A stretch of DNA of 64,000 bases, taken from Streptomyces lincolnensis (lineage in GTDB: Bacteria > Actinomycetota > Actinomycetes > Streptomycetales > Streptomycetaceae). The translations under genes and the position numbers were made by a program. Location of the stretch: contig NZ_JAIHON010000001.1 of assembly GCF_021173675.1 (NCBI RefSeq), positions 620,001 to 684,000 on the forward strand. The letters are read 5' to 3'. The notes under the pieces are model-generated. The model was not told where the DNA came from, made no database searches, and worked only from the letters and a program-made list of their open reading frames with translations. This document shows, one piece after another, positions 42,824 to 51,440 of the stretch (position 1 is the stretch's first letter; each line of letters opens with the position of its first letter).

Positions 42824-43744
42824 ATGACCGCGCACCGAGCAACTCCGTCCCGCACCCGGCGCCGCAGGAACGGCGGCCCCTCGCACGCCCCCGCCCGCGG
42901 ACGGAAGGGAAGGAAGGGGACGCTGTGGGGAGGCCTGAGCATGGTGGTCCTCCTGGGGGCCGCCGGGTTCGCAGCCGTGGGCTGGACGTCGGGGGCGGAA
43001 CCCGGGGCCGGGGCCGGGGCAGGGTCCGGTGAGGAGCGGGGCATCGCCGCCGATGCCGGTGCGGGTGCGGGTGCGGGGGACGGTGGCGGTGCCGGGCCGT
43101 CGAGCGGGCCGTCGGCCGGGGCATCGAGCGGCGCGTCGACCGGGCCGTCCGCGAGCCCGTCCCCGAAGCGGCCCGTCATCCCGGACTCCGGCCCCGGCAC
43201 GTTCACCACCGCGTCCGGTGGGAGCGCCACGGTGGGGGCCGGGACGCCGCTGCGCTACCGGGTCGAGGTCGAGGACGGCCTGAAGCTGTCCGCCGCGGAC
43301 GTCGCCGAGCAGGTGGAGCGCGTCCTGGCCGACCGGCGCGGCTGGACCGCGGACGGCCGGTCGGCCTTTCGCCGGGTGTCGGGCGGCACCGTCGACTTCG
43401 TCGTCCGGGTCGCGACGCCCACGACCGTGGACAGGATCTGCGCGAAGTACGGGCTGAACACCGGCGGCGAGGTCAACTGCAGCGTCGGCCACCAGGTCAT
43501 GGTCAACCTCAAGCGCTGGGAACTGGCCACCCCCGTCTACGCCGACGACGTACCGGCCTACCGGGCGCTGATCATCAACCATGAGGTCGGCCACTTCCTC
43601 GGCCACGGCCATGTCACCTGCCCCGGCCCGGGGAAGCCGGCGCCCGCGATGATGCAGCAGATCAAGGGCATGAAGGGGTGCGAGCCCAATGTCTGGCCCT
43701 ACGACGAGGACGGGACGTACCTCACCGGGCCGGCGGTGCCCTGA
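42824..43744 (+). CDS. DUF3152 protein with a zinc-metalloprotease motif
   Basis: A 306-residue protein: Arg-rich cytoplasmic N-terminus, one membrane helix (LWGGLSMVVLLGAAGFAAVG), a long low-complexity linker of Gly, Ala, Ser and Pro, and a C-terminal DUF3152 domain. The domain contains the zincin-type motif NHEVGHFLGHGHVTC (HExxH with a following His), and paired cysteines. It is predicted to be membrane-anchored with the catalytic-like domain outside. Peptidase activity is inferred only from the motif. ATG at 42824 is used; the frame extends further upstream into the divergent promoter. Confidence 0.87.
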   Translation: MTAHRATPSRTRRRRNGGPSHAPARGRKGRKGTLWGGLSMVVLLGAAGFAAVGWTSGAEPGAGAGAGSGEERGIAADAGAGAGAGDGGGAGPSSGPSAGASSGASTGPSASPSPKRPVIPDSGPGTFTTASGGSATVGAGTPLRYRVEVEDGLKLSAADVAEQVERVLADRRGWTADGRSAFRRVSGGTVDFVVRVATPTTVDRICAKYGLNTGGEVNCSVGHQVMVNLKRWELATPVYADDVPAYRALIINHEVGHFLGHGHVTCPGPGKPAPAMMQQIKGMKGCEPNVWPYDEDGTYLTGPAVP

Positions 43745-43775
43745 GGCGCCCGGCCCGGTGAGGTGGCACAGGCTC

Positions 43776-45059
43776 TCAGCGCTGGTAGCGGGCGAGGACC
43801 AGGTTGCCGTCGTCCTCCAGGCGTTCGCGCAGCTCGCCCGGTCCGATCGCCCCGCTGTAGTACTCCTGGAACGCGGGCGTGGCGACCTTGTCCTTCCACT
43901 CGGGATAGCCGCGTACGGACTGCGCGGGCGCCGAGCGCAGGTGCGCGGCGAGGGCGGTGCCGGTCGCCCAGCCGTCCTTCGCGGTGTGCAGGGCGGGGTC
44001 CTTCAGCGCCTGCGTACCGGTGGGCAGCATCCAGTCGCCCAGGGCCAGCCGGACCATGTTTTGCGGCCGGAGGAGGAAGTCGATGAACGCGACGGCCTCC
44101 TTCTTGTGCGGGCTGTCCTCCGCGACGGACAGGGTCTGCGGGCTGACCCCCTGGGCGAGCCCGTCGGCACCGGCCGGGGCGGGCAGCACCTGCCACCGGA
44201 AGCCCTTCGGCGCCTGCTGGGCGATCTGCTGGCGGTAGGAGAAGCCGAGCGGCACCATCGCGTACCTGCCGCCGAAGAAGCCGGGCAGGGTGTCCGAGCC
44301 GCCGCTGCCGAGCGTGGTGGGCGAGGCGCTGTGATCGGCGTTCACCTGGTCGTGGATCGTCCTCGGCACGGTCTCGTCCGCCGCCTCGAAGCGGATCGTC
44401 ACCTTGCCGTCCGCGCCCCGGTGGAAGAGCCGGCCGCCCGCCGACAGGGACAGGTTGAGCGTGGCGGAGACGGGCTCCTTCAACGGCCAGGCGACACCGT
44501 ACTTGCCGTCGCCGGAGCTGAGCCGATCGGTGATGCTTCTGAACTCCGGCCAGCTCCACGGGCGTTGAGGGGTGGGAATCCGGACGCCGGACTCCGCCAG
44601 CCACTCGGCGTTGGCGATGAGGACGCGCGGCTCCTGGAGGAAGGGGACGCCGTAGACGCCCTCGCCGAAGGTGGTCGTCTCCCAACTGCGCTGCGGGATG
44701 TCGGACTTGAGGCGGGCGGGCAGCAGATCGGTGAGATCGGCGAGGTAGCCGCCGTAGGCGAAGTCCGCGAGGTCGTCCGAGGCGTCGTGGATGATGTCGG
44801 GCGCCTCGCCGCCCTCGAAGGAGGTGAGCAGCTGGTCGTGGACGCTGTCCCAACTGCCCTGGACGTACTCGACCTTGACGTCCGGATGGGTGGCGTTCCA
44901 CTCCTTCACCAGTTCCTGGTTGGCCTCGACGGACTCCTCCTGCCAGGCCAGGGACTGGAACCGGAGGGTGACCGGGCCGCCGGCGTCCTGGTCGCCGCCG
45001 CTCGTGCAGCCGGCGAGGAGCAGGACCAGGGCGAGGGCACTCGCGATTTTGATACGCAT
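43776..45059 (-). CDS. Sugar ABC transporter substrate-binding lipoprotein
   Basis: A 427-residue family 1 solute-binding protein with lipobox ALVLLLAGCTS and the typical pattern VTLRFQSLAWQEESVEANQELVKEWNATHPDVKVEYVQGS, APDIIHDASDDLADFAYGG, FGEGVYGVPFL and KKEAVAFIDFLLRPQN. It is the last gene of the permease-permease-binding protein operon and its start overlaps the permease stop by one base. Carbohydrate is expected; identity unknown. Confidence 0.92.
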   Translation of the reverse strand: MRIKIASALALVLLLAGCTSGGDQDAGGPVTLRFQSLAWQEESVEANQELVKEWNATHPDVKVEYVQGSWDSVHDQLLTSFEGGEAPDIIHDASDDLADFAYGGYLADLTDLLPARLKSDIPQRSWETTTFGEGVYGVPFLQEPRVLIANAEWLAESGVRIPTPQRPWSWPEFRSITDRLSSGDGKYGVAWPLKEPVSATLNLSLSAGGRLFHRGADGKVTIRFEAADETVPRTIHDQVNADHSASPTTLGSGGSDTLPGFFGGRYAMVPLGFSYRQQIAQQAPKGFRWQVLPAPAGADGLAQGVSPQTLSVAEDSPHKKEAVAFIDFLLRPQNMVRLALGDWMLPTGTQALKDPALHTAKDGWATGTALAAHLRSAPAQSVRGYPEWKDKVATPAFQEYYSGAIGPGELRERLEDDGNLVLARYQR

Positions 45060-45913
45060 CAGCTCTTCACCGCCCCGGCGAGCATGCCGCCCGTGATCCG
45101 TCGTTGGATGACCGCGAAGACGACCAGGGAGGGCAGGGTCGCCAGGAAGGCGGCCGCGGCCAGCGGTCCGAGGTCGGCGACGCCCTCCGCGCCGATGAAG
45201 TGGGTGAGGACGACCGGCAGGGTCTGCTTCTCGGGCGTCTTCAGCAGCACCAGCGCGAAGAAGAACTCGTTCCACGCCGTGATGAAAGCGAACAGGGCCG
45301 TCGCCACGATCCCCGGCGCGAGCAGCGGCGCCGTCACCGACACCAGGGTCCGCAGCCGCCCGGCCCCGTCGACCGCCGCCGCCTCCTCCAGTTCGGTGGG
45401 CACGGCACGGACGTATCCGACGAGCATCCACAGCGAGAACGGCAGCGCCCACACCACGTACACCAGCACCAGCCCCGGCAGGGAGTTGATCAGCCCCAGG
45501 TTCTTCAGCACCAGGAACAGCGGGATGATCACCAGCACCAGCGGGAACGCCTGGCTGACCACCACCCACCCCGTCGCGGCCTTCGCGAGCCGGGTGCGGT
45601 GCCGGGCCATGACGTAGGCGAGCGGGGTCGCGATCAGTACGGCGATCAGGGCGGCGCCGAGCGCGGCGAGCAGGGAGTTGCCCGCGGCCCGCAGCAGCGG
45701 CTGTTCGTCGAAGGCCTGCCGGAAGTTGTCGAGCGTGGGCTCCCGGGGGAACCAGGTCGGGTGCAGACTGCCCAGTTCCCGCGGCGACTTGAAGGCGATG
45801 GAGACGAGCCAGAGGAAGGGGAAGGCGAGGAAGACGAGGTACGCGAGCAGCGCCGCGTACTGGCCGATCCGGCCGCCGGTGCTGGTCCTCGTGCCTCCGG
45901 TGCGGGTCCTCAT
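45059..45913 (-). CDS. Sugar ABC transporter permease (MalG type)
   Basis: A 284-residue inner-membrane protein with six helices and the ATPase-contact loop ELEEAAAVDGAGRLRTLVSVTAPLLAPGIVA, the classic EAA motif. The N-terminus is Thr/Gly/Arg-rich before the first helix (YAALLAYLVFLAFPFLWLVSI). It overlaps the upstream permease by ATGA. No ATPase gene is present, so a shared MsiK-type ATPase encoded elsewhere is likely, as usual in Streptomyces. Confidence 0.93.
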   Translation of the reverse strand: MRTRTGGTRTSTGGRIGQYAALLAYLVFLAFPFLWLVSIAFKSPRELGSLHPTWFPREPTLDNFRQAFDEQPLLRAAGNSLLAALGAALIAVLIATPLAYVMARHRTRLAKAATGWVVVSQAFPLVLVIIPLFLVLKNLGLINSLPGLVLVYVVWALPFSLWMLVGYVRAVPTELEEAAAVDGAGRLRTLVSVTAPLLAPGIVATALFAFITAWNEFFFALVLLKTPEKQTLPVVLTHFIGAEGVADLGPLAAAAFLATLPSLVVFAVIQRRITGGMLAGAVKS

Positions 45914-46845
45914 GTGTCCTCGCCTCCCCTGAGCCGGCCCACCAGGAAGAGGGCGAGCAGGACCGAGAGCAGCGCGACCATCACACAGCCCATCGCCGCC
46001 GCGTAGCCGAACTGGCCGTAGCGGAAGGCCTCTTCGTAGGCGAAGAGCATGGGCAGCCGGGTGCGGCCGCCGGGGCCGCCGCTGGTCAGGACGTAGACCA
46101 GGGCGAAACTGTTGAAGTTCCAGATGAAGTTGAGCGCGGTGATCGCGAGGGCGACCGGCCGCAGCGCGGGCCAGGTGACCGTGCGGAAGCGGCGCCAGGC
46201 ACCGGCGCCGTCCATCGCGGCCGCCTCGTGGAGTTCGCGCGGGGTGTTCTGGAGACCGGCGAGCAGGGCGACCGTCGTCTGGGGCATGCCCGCCCAGACG
46301 CCGACGACGATCACCGCGGGCAGGGCGGTACCGAGGCCGCTCAGCCAGTCGCGGCCGTCGCCGAGGCCGAGGTCGCGCAGGGTCTCGTTGAGGACACCGG
46401 CGTCCGGGTTGTAGACCAGCCGCCACATCACCCCGACGACCACCTCGGGCATCGCCCACGGGATGATCGCCAGGGCGCGGGCCAGCCAGCGCAGCTTCAG
46501 GTCCTGGTTGAGCAGCAGGGCGAGGCCGAGCGCGAGCAGGAACTGCGGGACCGTCACCCCGACCGCCCAGACCAGACCGATCCGGAACGACTCCCAGAAC
46601 AGCGTGTCGTGCAGCAGGTCCTGGAAGTTGAGGGTGCCGATCCACTGGGCAGAGCGGGTGCGACCCGACTGTGCGTCGGTGAAGGCCAGCAGGATCCCGT
46701 AGAGCAGGGGTCCCACACTCAGCAGCAGGATCGGGATCAGCGCGGGCAGCACCAGGAACCAGGCCCCGTGGTCGACGGGCCGCCGGCCCCCGTCGGCCCG
46801 TGGTGGCCCCTGCGCCGACCGCTTCGTCGCGGTCACCCATGTCAC
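45910..46845 (-). CDS. Sugar ABC transporter permease (MalF type)
   Basis: A 311-residue permease with the start of the MalF group (FLVLPALIPILLLSVGPLLYGILLAFTDA) and the EAA loop ELHEAAAMDGAGAWRRFRTVTWPALRPVALA. The GTG start giving VTWVTATKR follows GGGAG; the frame continues to 46896. First gene of the operon; the 257-bp gap to the divergent phosphotransferase gene contains its promoter, in which I see no clear operator. Confidence 0.92.
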   Translation of the reverse strand: MTWVTATKRSAQGPPRADGGRRPVDHGAWFLVLPALIPILLLSVGPLLYGILLAFTDAQSGRTRSAQWIGTLNFQDLLHDTLFWESFRIGLVWAVGVTVPQFLLALGLALLLNQDLKLRWLARALAIIPWAMPEVVVGVMWRLVYNPDAGVLNETLRDLGLGDGRDWLSGLGTALPAVIVVGVWAGMPQTTVALLAGLQNTPRELHEAAAMDGAGAWRRFRTVTWPALRPVALAITALNFIWNFNSFALVYVLTSGGPGGRTRLPMLFAYEEAFRYGQFGYAAAMGCVMVALLSVLLALFLVGRLRGGEDT

Positions 46846-47102
46846 GTGAGCGGCTCCCTTGCACGACTCGTGACGTGCCGGACCCGTCGGGCCCACGTCA
46901 TGGTCGTGAACGCGGTGGGCCGCGTCAAGGCAGCGCGCACACGGTCCGACCTGTGCGAATGCGAGACTGTCGGTCGGTTGTCGGGATCAGGACAGAACAG
47001 TGGCGGATTCACGCCACCGTTCGCGGACGCGTACGCGGACAGGCACACGGATCGGCCCGCGGACCGTATGGGTGGACGGACACGAGGCTGGGAGGCCGAA
47101 CG

Positions 47103-47966
47103 ATGGACGAGACACGGGCGCGGGACGTACTGGCCGCGGCGGGCGTACTGCCCGTCCCGGTACGGGAGGCACGGCTGCTCGCCCTGGGCGAGAACGCGGT
47201 GTTCGCCGCCGGTGACCTCGTCGTCAAGGTGGGCCGCGACGCCGAACTCCTAGACCGGGCACGCCGGGAGCTGGCCGTCGCCGTATGGCTCGCGGAGGCG
47301 GGCGTGCCGGCGGTCCGGGCCGCCGAGACCAAGCCGCTGCTGGTCGAGGGGCACCCGGTGACGGTGTGGCACCGGCTGCCGGAGGCCGTACGGCCCGCCG
47401 AACCACGGGATCTGGCCGACCTGCTGCGACTCGTGCACGCCCTGCCCGCGCCGCCCTTCACCCTGCCGCCCCGTGAGCTGCTGGGCGGTGTCGAACGGTG
47501 GCTGCGGCTCGCGGGCGACGCGATCGACCCGGCCGACGCCGCGTATCTGCGCGCGCGGCGCGACGGGTTCGCGGTGGCCGCGGCCGCACTCACCCCCCAC
47601 CTCCCCCCTGGCCCGATCCACGGGGACGCCCTCCCCCGCAACGTCCACGTCGGCCCGGACGGGCCCGTCCTGGTCGACCTGGAGACCTTCTCCGGGGATC
47701 TGCGCGAGCACGATCTGGTGGTGATGGCCCTGTCCCGGGACCGGTACGGGCTGCCCGAGGCGGACTACGACACGTTCACCTCCGCGTACGGATGGGACGT
47801 GCGGGAGTGGTCGGGCTGTGCCGTGCTGCGGGGCGCCCGGGAGACGGCGAGTTGCGCGTGGGTGGCCCAGCACGCGCCGAGCAACCCCAAGGCCCTGGCC
47901 GAGTTCGAGCGGCGGGTGGCCTCGCTGCGGGACGGGGACGAGACGGTGCGCTGGTATCCGTTCTGA
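47103..47966 (+). CDS. Aminoglycoside phosphotransferase-fold protein
   Basis: A 287-residue APH-family kinase. It has the nucleotide-binding N-lobe (LGENAVFAAGDLVVKVGR, with the Lys of VVKVGR), the catalytic loop PIHGDALPRNVHV (HGDxxxxN) and the metal Asp in VLVDLETFS. The ATG follows GGGAGG. The family phosphorylates antibiotics, but many members act on amino alcohols or sugars, and no resistance substrate can be assigned. It is followed after 91 bp by the sigma factor gene. Confidence 0.88.
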   Translation: MDETRARDVLAAAGVLPVPVREARLLALGENAVFAAGDLVVKVGRDAELLDRARRELAVAVWLAEAGVPAVRAAETKPLLVEGHPVTVWHRLPEAVRPAEPRDLADLLRLVHALPAPPFTLPPRELLGGVERWLRLAGDAIDPADAAYLRARRDGFAVAAAALTPHLPPGPIHGDALPRNVHVGPDGPVLVDLETFSGDLREHDLVVMALSRDRYGLPEADYDTFTSAYGWDVREWSGCAVLRGARETASCAWVAQHAPSNPKALAEFERRVASLRDGDETVRWYPF

Positions 47967-48057
47967 GCTGCTCCGAGGGCTCGTGCTGTAACGCTTTTCG
48001 CGTCCCGTTCCAAGTACAGGTGAAAGCGGGGGAGCCGCCGACGACAAGGGGACATCT

Positions 48058-48648
48058 GTGGATGACGCGGAACGGTTACGGGGCGGGCCGGCGGAGGCGG
48101 TGCGTGACCCACGGCTCTTCGAGGAGTTCTACCGGCGCCATGTCGACGCGGTGATGCGCTTCGTGGCCCGGCGTGTGGACGACCCCCACACCGCGGCCGA
48201 CCTGACCGCCGAGATCTTCCTCGCCGTCCTCGACTCGGCCCACACCTACCGGCCGCGCCTGGGCAGCGAGACGGCCTGGCTGTACGGCATCGCGCGCAAC
48301 GTCGTCTCCTCGGAGCGGCGTCGGGTCGCGCGGGAGGCCGAACGCGATCTGCGCATCTCCGGGCGGCGGTTGCTGGAGCCCGACGACATCGCCCGGATCG
48401 AGGACAGGCTCGACGCGGAGAGCCCCGGCCGGCACGTCCTGGCCGCGCTCGCACGGCTTCCCGAGGGCGAGCGGGCCGTCATGGAACTCATCGCGGTGGA
48501 CCAGCTCACGGTCACCGAGGCCGCCGCCGCGCTCGGCATCCGCCAGGTCACGGCCCGGGTCCGGCTGCACCGGGCGCGCAAGGCGCTGCGGGAGGGCGCG
48601 GGGGCGCCGGACACATCGCTGTTGTACGTCGCGAGGGGGGAAGCATGA
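48058..48648 (+). CDS. ECF RNA polymerase sigma factor
   Basis: A 196-residue sigma-70 factor with region 2 (FEEFYRRHVDAVMRFVARRVDDPHTAADLTAEIFLAVLDSA, then AWLYGIARNVVSSERRR) and region 4 (LARLPEGERAVMELIAVDQLTVTEAAAALGIRQVTARVRLHRARKAL). The GTG start follows AAGGGG. The next gene overlaps by ATGA and encodes a single-pass membrane protein, the usual place for an anti-sigma factor. The promoter it recognises is not evident in this window. Confidence 0.92.
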   Translation: MDDAERLRGGPAEAVRDPRLFEEFYRRHVDAVMRFVARRVDDPHTAADLTAEIFLAVLDSAHTYRPRLGSETAWLYGIARNVVSSERRRVAREAERDLRISGRRLLEPDDIARIEDRLDAESPGRHVLAALARLPEGERAVMELIAVDQLTVTEAAAALGIRQVTARVRLHRARKALREGAGAPDTSLLYVARGEA

Positions 48649-49205
48649 GCACGCGGACCACGTTCGAGGACCGGCTGCTGGACGAGCTGCAGAAGGAGAT
48701 CGAGCGGCGCGAGCCGAAGGCCTCCGTGCGGCCCCTGCTCACCGCCCGCCGGATCGCCGTCGTCGTGGCGGCCTGTGCGGCGGCCTGGCTCGCCACGGTG
48801 ACCGTGCCCGGCTCGCCGGCCGAATCGACGGCCTTCGCGACGGAACCCCTCGGGAACGGCAGCGTCAGGCTCACCGTCAAGGACCAGTTCATCAGCGTCG
48901 GGGACCAGCACCGGCTCGCGGACGAAGTGGGCGCGTGGGGCATCGAGGTCACCATTGCCGTGCTCGATCCCGGCTATGTCTGCGAGCGCAGCAAGGTCAC
49001 CCCGCTGGTGGGGCTCGACAGGCACGGCAATCGGATGCCCGTCATCCCGATGCAGAAGAGCTGGGACTTCACGCTGCGGCCGGGCAACGTCCTCGCCTTC
49101 GAGAACATGCGAGGCTCCGATCGGCCCCGCGCGGTGGAGCTCTACGCGACCCGGGCCGAGGTGGAGCCCTGCGTCCCGGTGAAGCTCGTCCTGCCGGGCG
49201 ACTAG
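48645..49205 (+). CDS. Single-pass membrane protein coupled to the ECF sigma factor
   Basis: A 186-residue protein: cytoplasmic N-terminus of about 35 residues (TFEDRLLDELQKEIERREPK), one membrane helix (RIAVVVAACAAAWLATVTV) and an external domain of about 120 residues with a Cys pair (YVCERSK and VEPCVPV). The layout suits an anti-sigma factor, but the N-terminus has no HxxxCxxC zinc motif. Coupling by ATGA to the sigma gene is the main argument for a regulatory role. An acyltransferase gene follows three bases later. Confidence 0.8.
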   Translation: MSTRTTFEDRLLDELQKEIERREPKASVRPLLTARRIAVVVAACAAAWLATVTVPGSPAESTAFATEPLGNGSVRLTVKDQFISVGDQHRLADEVGAWGIEVTIAVLDPGYVCERSKVTPLVGLDRHGNRMPVIPMQKSWDFTLRPGNVLAFENMRGSDRPRAVELYATRAEVEPCVPVKLVLPGD

Positions 49206-49208
49206 GAC

Positions 49209-50405
49209 ATGGAGCCTTTACCGTCGCGGCTGGCCTGGCTGGACGCCCTGCGCGGTCTCGCCGCACTCGTCGTGGTCCTCGACCACTCCTCGTACACCTT
49301 CATGGCGGACTTCCGTCGGGAGCTGATGCCCCAGTTCAACACCAGCCGCTACGGCATCATGGTGTTCTTCCTGGTGAGCGGCTACATCATCCCCGCCTCG
49401 CTGGAACGCCGAGGCTGCGTCCGGACGTTCTGGGTCGGACGGATCTTCCGGGTGTACCCGCTGTGGGCGGCCGTCGTGACCGTGCTCCTCGCCGTCCACC
49501 TCCTGGGATTGGCCGAGTTGCGGAGCTTCGGCGGGCAGAGCGCGGTCACGGTGGCCGTCGCCCACGCGACCATGCTCCAGGAGCTGCTGGGCACACCGAA
49601 TCTCCTACTGATCCTGTGGACGCTCTCGTACGAGATGGCCTTCTATCTGCTGGTCGTCGCGCTCTTCACGGTCCGCCTGCACCGGCGTTCGGCGGCGATC
49701 GCCACCGTCCTGGCCGTGCTCGCCGCCGTGAGTGCGGCGGCCGGGGTCGCGCTGCCGGCCTCCGCCCTGTCGGGCCGGGTCGGTACCGGTCCGCTGATCG
49801 CGGTCGCCTCGATCGGCATGGGGGTCGCGATCTGCTGCGCGAGCGCCGGGTCCCGCGTGCTCCGGGTGTGCGGGGGTGTGCTGGGCGGTGTGCTCGGCCT
49901 CGGCCTGGTCGCGTTCAACGGCACGGTCCCGCTGTGGGAGGGGCTGGTGATCCTCGCCGTGATGTTCCTCGGCACCGCGGTCCACCGGGCGGAGAACGGC
50001 CGCGGCACCTGGCGGCAGGCGGCGGGCACCGCCCTCGTGGTGGTCGCCTGCGCCGTGGGATGTGCCTACCGGTACGGCGACGGCCACCACTTCACCCGCC
50101 GGGGCTGGATCACGGCCTTCCTCCTGGCCGTGCTCACCTTCGGCGCGGGACTGGCATGCCGTCACCGACGCCTTCCGCGGCTGCTGACCGGACTCGGAAC
50201 GATCAGTTACTCGGTCTACCTGGTCCATCCGGTACTGCTCGCGGTGATCGACGGCACGGTCGGGCGACGGCGGCAGGACAGTCTCACGCTCGAAGTGGCG
50301 TTCTTCGCCGTGCTGTTGCCGCTGTGCGTGCTGACCCACCGGTACGTCGAGGCGCCGGGCCGGAGGTGGGGGCGCCGGGTGGCGGAGCGGGTGCGGCCAC
50401 CGTGA
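49209..50405 (+). CDS. Acyltransferase 3 family membrane protein
   Basis: A 398-residue protein with about ten membrane helices. The family signature appears as LAWLDALRGLAALVVVLDHSS (the His is the conserved catalytic one), VFFLVSGYIIPASLERRG, and FWVGRIFRVYPLW. Near the C-terminus, SYSVYLVHPVLLAVI is the typical closing segment. Members transfer acyl groups to extracellular polysaccharides, lipids or antibiotics. It sits three bases behind the membrane partner of the ECF sigma factor, suggesting an envelope-stress unit. The substrate is unknown. Confidence 0.92.
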   Translation: MEPLPSRLAWLDALRGLAALVVVLDHSSYTFMADFRRELMPQFNTSRYGIMVFFLVSGYIIPASLERRGCVRTFWVGRIFRVYPLWAAVVTVLLAVHLLGLAELRSFGGQSAVTVAVAHATMLQELLGTPNLLLILWTLSYEMAFYLLVVALFTVRLHRRSAAIATVLAVLAAVSAAAGVALPASALSGRVGTGPLIAVASIGMGVAICCASAGSRVLRVCGGVLGGVLGLGLVAFNGTVPLWEGLVILAVMFLGTAVHRAENGRGTWRQAAGTALVVVACAVGCAYRYGDGHHFTRRGWITAFLLAVLTFGAGLACRHRRLPRLLTGLGTISYSVYLVHPVLLAVIDGTVGRRRQDSLTLEVAFFAVLLPLCVLTHRYVEAPGRRWGRRVAERVRPP

Positions 50406-50437
50406 CGGACGCGGATCCCGCACGGATCCCCCGCGCC

Positions 50438-51346
50438 CTACGGGGTCCCCTGGTCCTGGATCGTCCGTGCCGCCCGGCGCAGTTCCGTCAGCACCGAGCG
50501 CACCGCCTTCCTGGCCGTGCGCTCGGGGCGGTACAGGGCGTCGATGTGGCGCCGGGCCTGTACGCCGCTGAGCGGCCGCAGGACCAGCGCGGGGTGCCGG
50601 CGGGAGGTCCAGCGGGGCATGAGGGCCAGGCCGCCGCCCGCCGCCACCGCCTCCGCGGCCACCGCGAACTCGTTGATGCGGTGGGCGAGATGGAGCCGTC
50701 GGCCCGCCGCCGCGGCGATCGCCTCGATGGTGGCCATGACCGGAAACCCGTCGTGGACGGTGATCCACGGCTCGTCGGCCACATCGCGCGGAGTCACCCG
50801 GCGCCTGGCGGCGAGCGGATGGTCCACGGGCATGGCCACGTCCAGCGGTTCGCGGAGCAGTGTCGTCGCGGCGACCGTCTCCGGCCAGGCGGGGGCGTGG
50901 TCGAGACGGTGGGCGAGGACGAGGTCGTACTCCCGGGTCAGCCGGGGAAAGTCGTCCTGGACCACGTCCTCGTCGGCCAGGGCGAGCACCGGGTGGCCGG
51001 GGCCCGCGAGCGCCCGCAGGAGCAGGGGGAAGAAGGCCGCGCCCGCGCTGTGGAACGCCGCCAGCGACACCTCGCCGTCCGGTCGGGCGACGAACTCCTC
51101 CACCGTGTGCCGGGCGCGTGCCAGCGCCGATTCCACCTCGATCGCCGCGCCCGCCAGGGCCTGCCCGGCGTCGGTGAGCACCAGTCGCCGCCCGTCACGC
51201 TCGGTCAGCGGCACCGGCATCGAGCGCTGGAGCAGCCGCAGCTGCTGCGAGATCGCCGACGGCGTCACCAGCAGCGCGTCGGCGACCGCGGTGACGCTGC
51301 CCAGTTCGCCCAGTTCCCGCAGGATCCTCAGCTGGCGTTCGTCCAC
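50438..51346 (-). CDS. LysR family transcriptional regulator
   Basis: A 302-residue protein with an N-terminal winged HTH (MDERQLRILRELGELGSVTA, then VADALLVTPSAISQQLRLLQ) and the substrate-binding domain of LysR regulators, e.g. GEVSLAAFHSAGAAFFPLLL. The divergent EamA transporter gene, 94 bp away, is the expected target. The intergenic stretch CTTTGAAGGACTGCTAAAAG is AT-richer than its surroundings and may hold the binding site. Confidence 0.92.
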   Translation of the reverse strand: MDERQLRILRELGELGSVTAVADALLVTPSAISQQLRLLQRSMPVPLTERDGRRLVLTDAGQALAGAAIEVESALARARHTVEEFVARPDGEVSLAAFHSAGAAFFPLLLRALAGPGHPVLALADEDVVQDDFPRLTREYDLVLAHRLDHAPAWPETVAATTLLREPLDVAMPVDHPLAARRRVTPRDVADEPWITVHDGFPVMATIEAIAAAAGRRLHLAHRINEFAVAAEAVAAGGGLALMPRWTSRRHPALVLRPLSGVQARRHIDALYRPERTARKAVRSVLTELRRAARTIQDQGTP

Positions 51347-51440
51347 CTCCTCAGTGTAGGGAGACTTTGAAGGACTGCTAAAAGATCGTTTAAGGAAGTG
51401 GCTCTGGGCTTCATGGACCTCCGCGGTGCACGGTGGGCGG

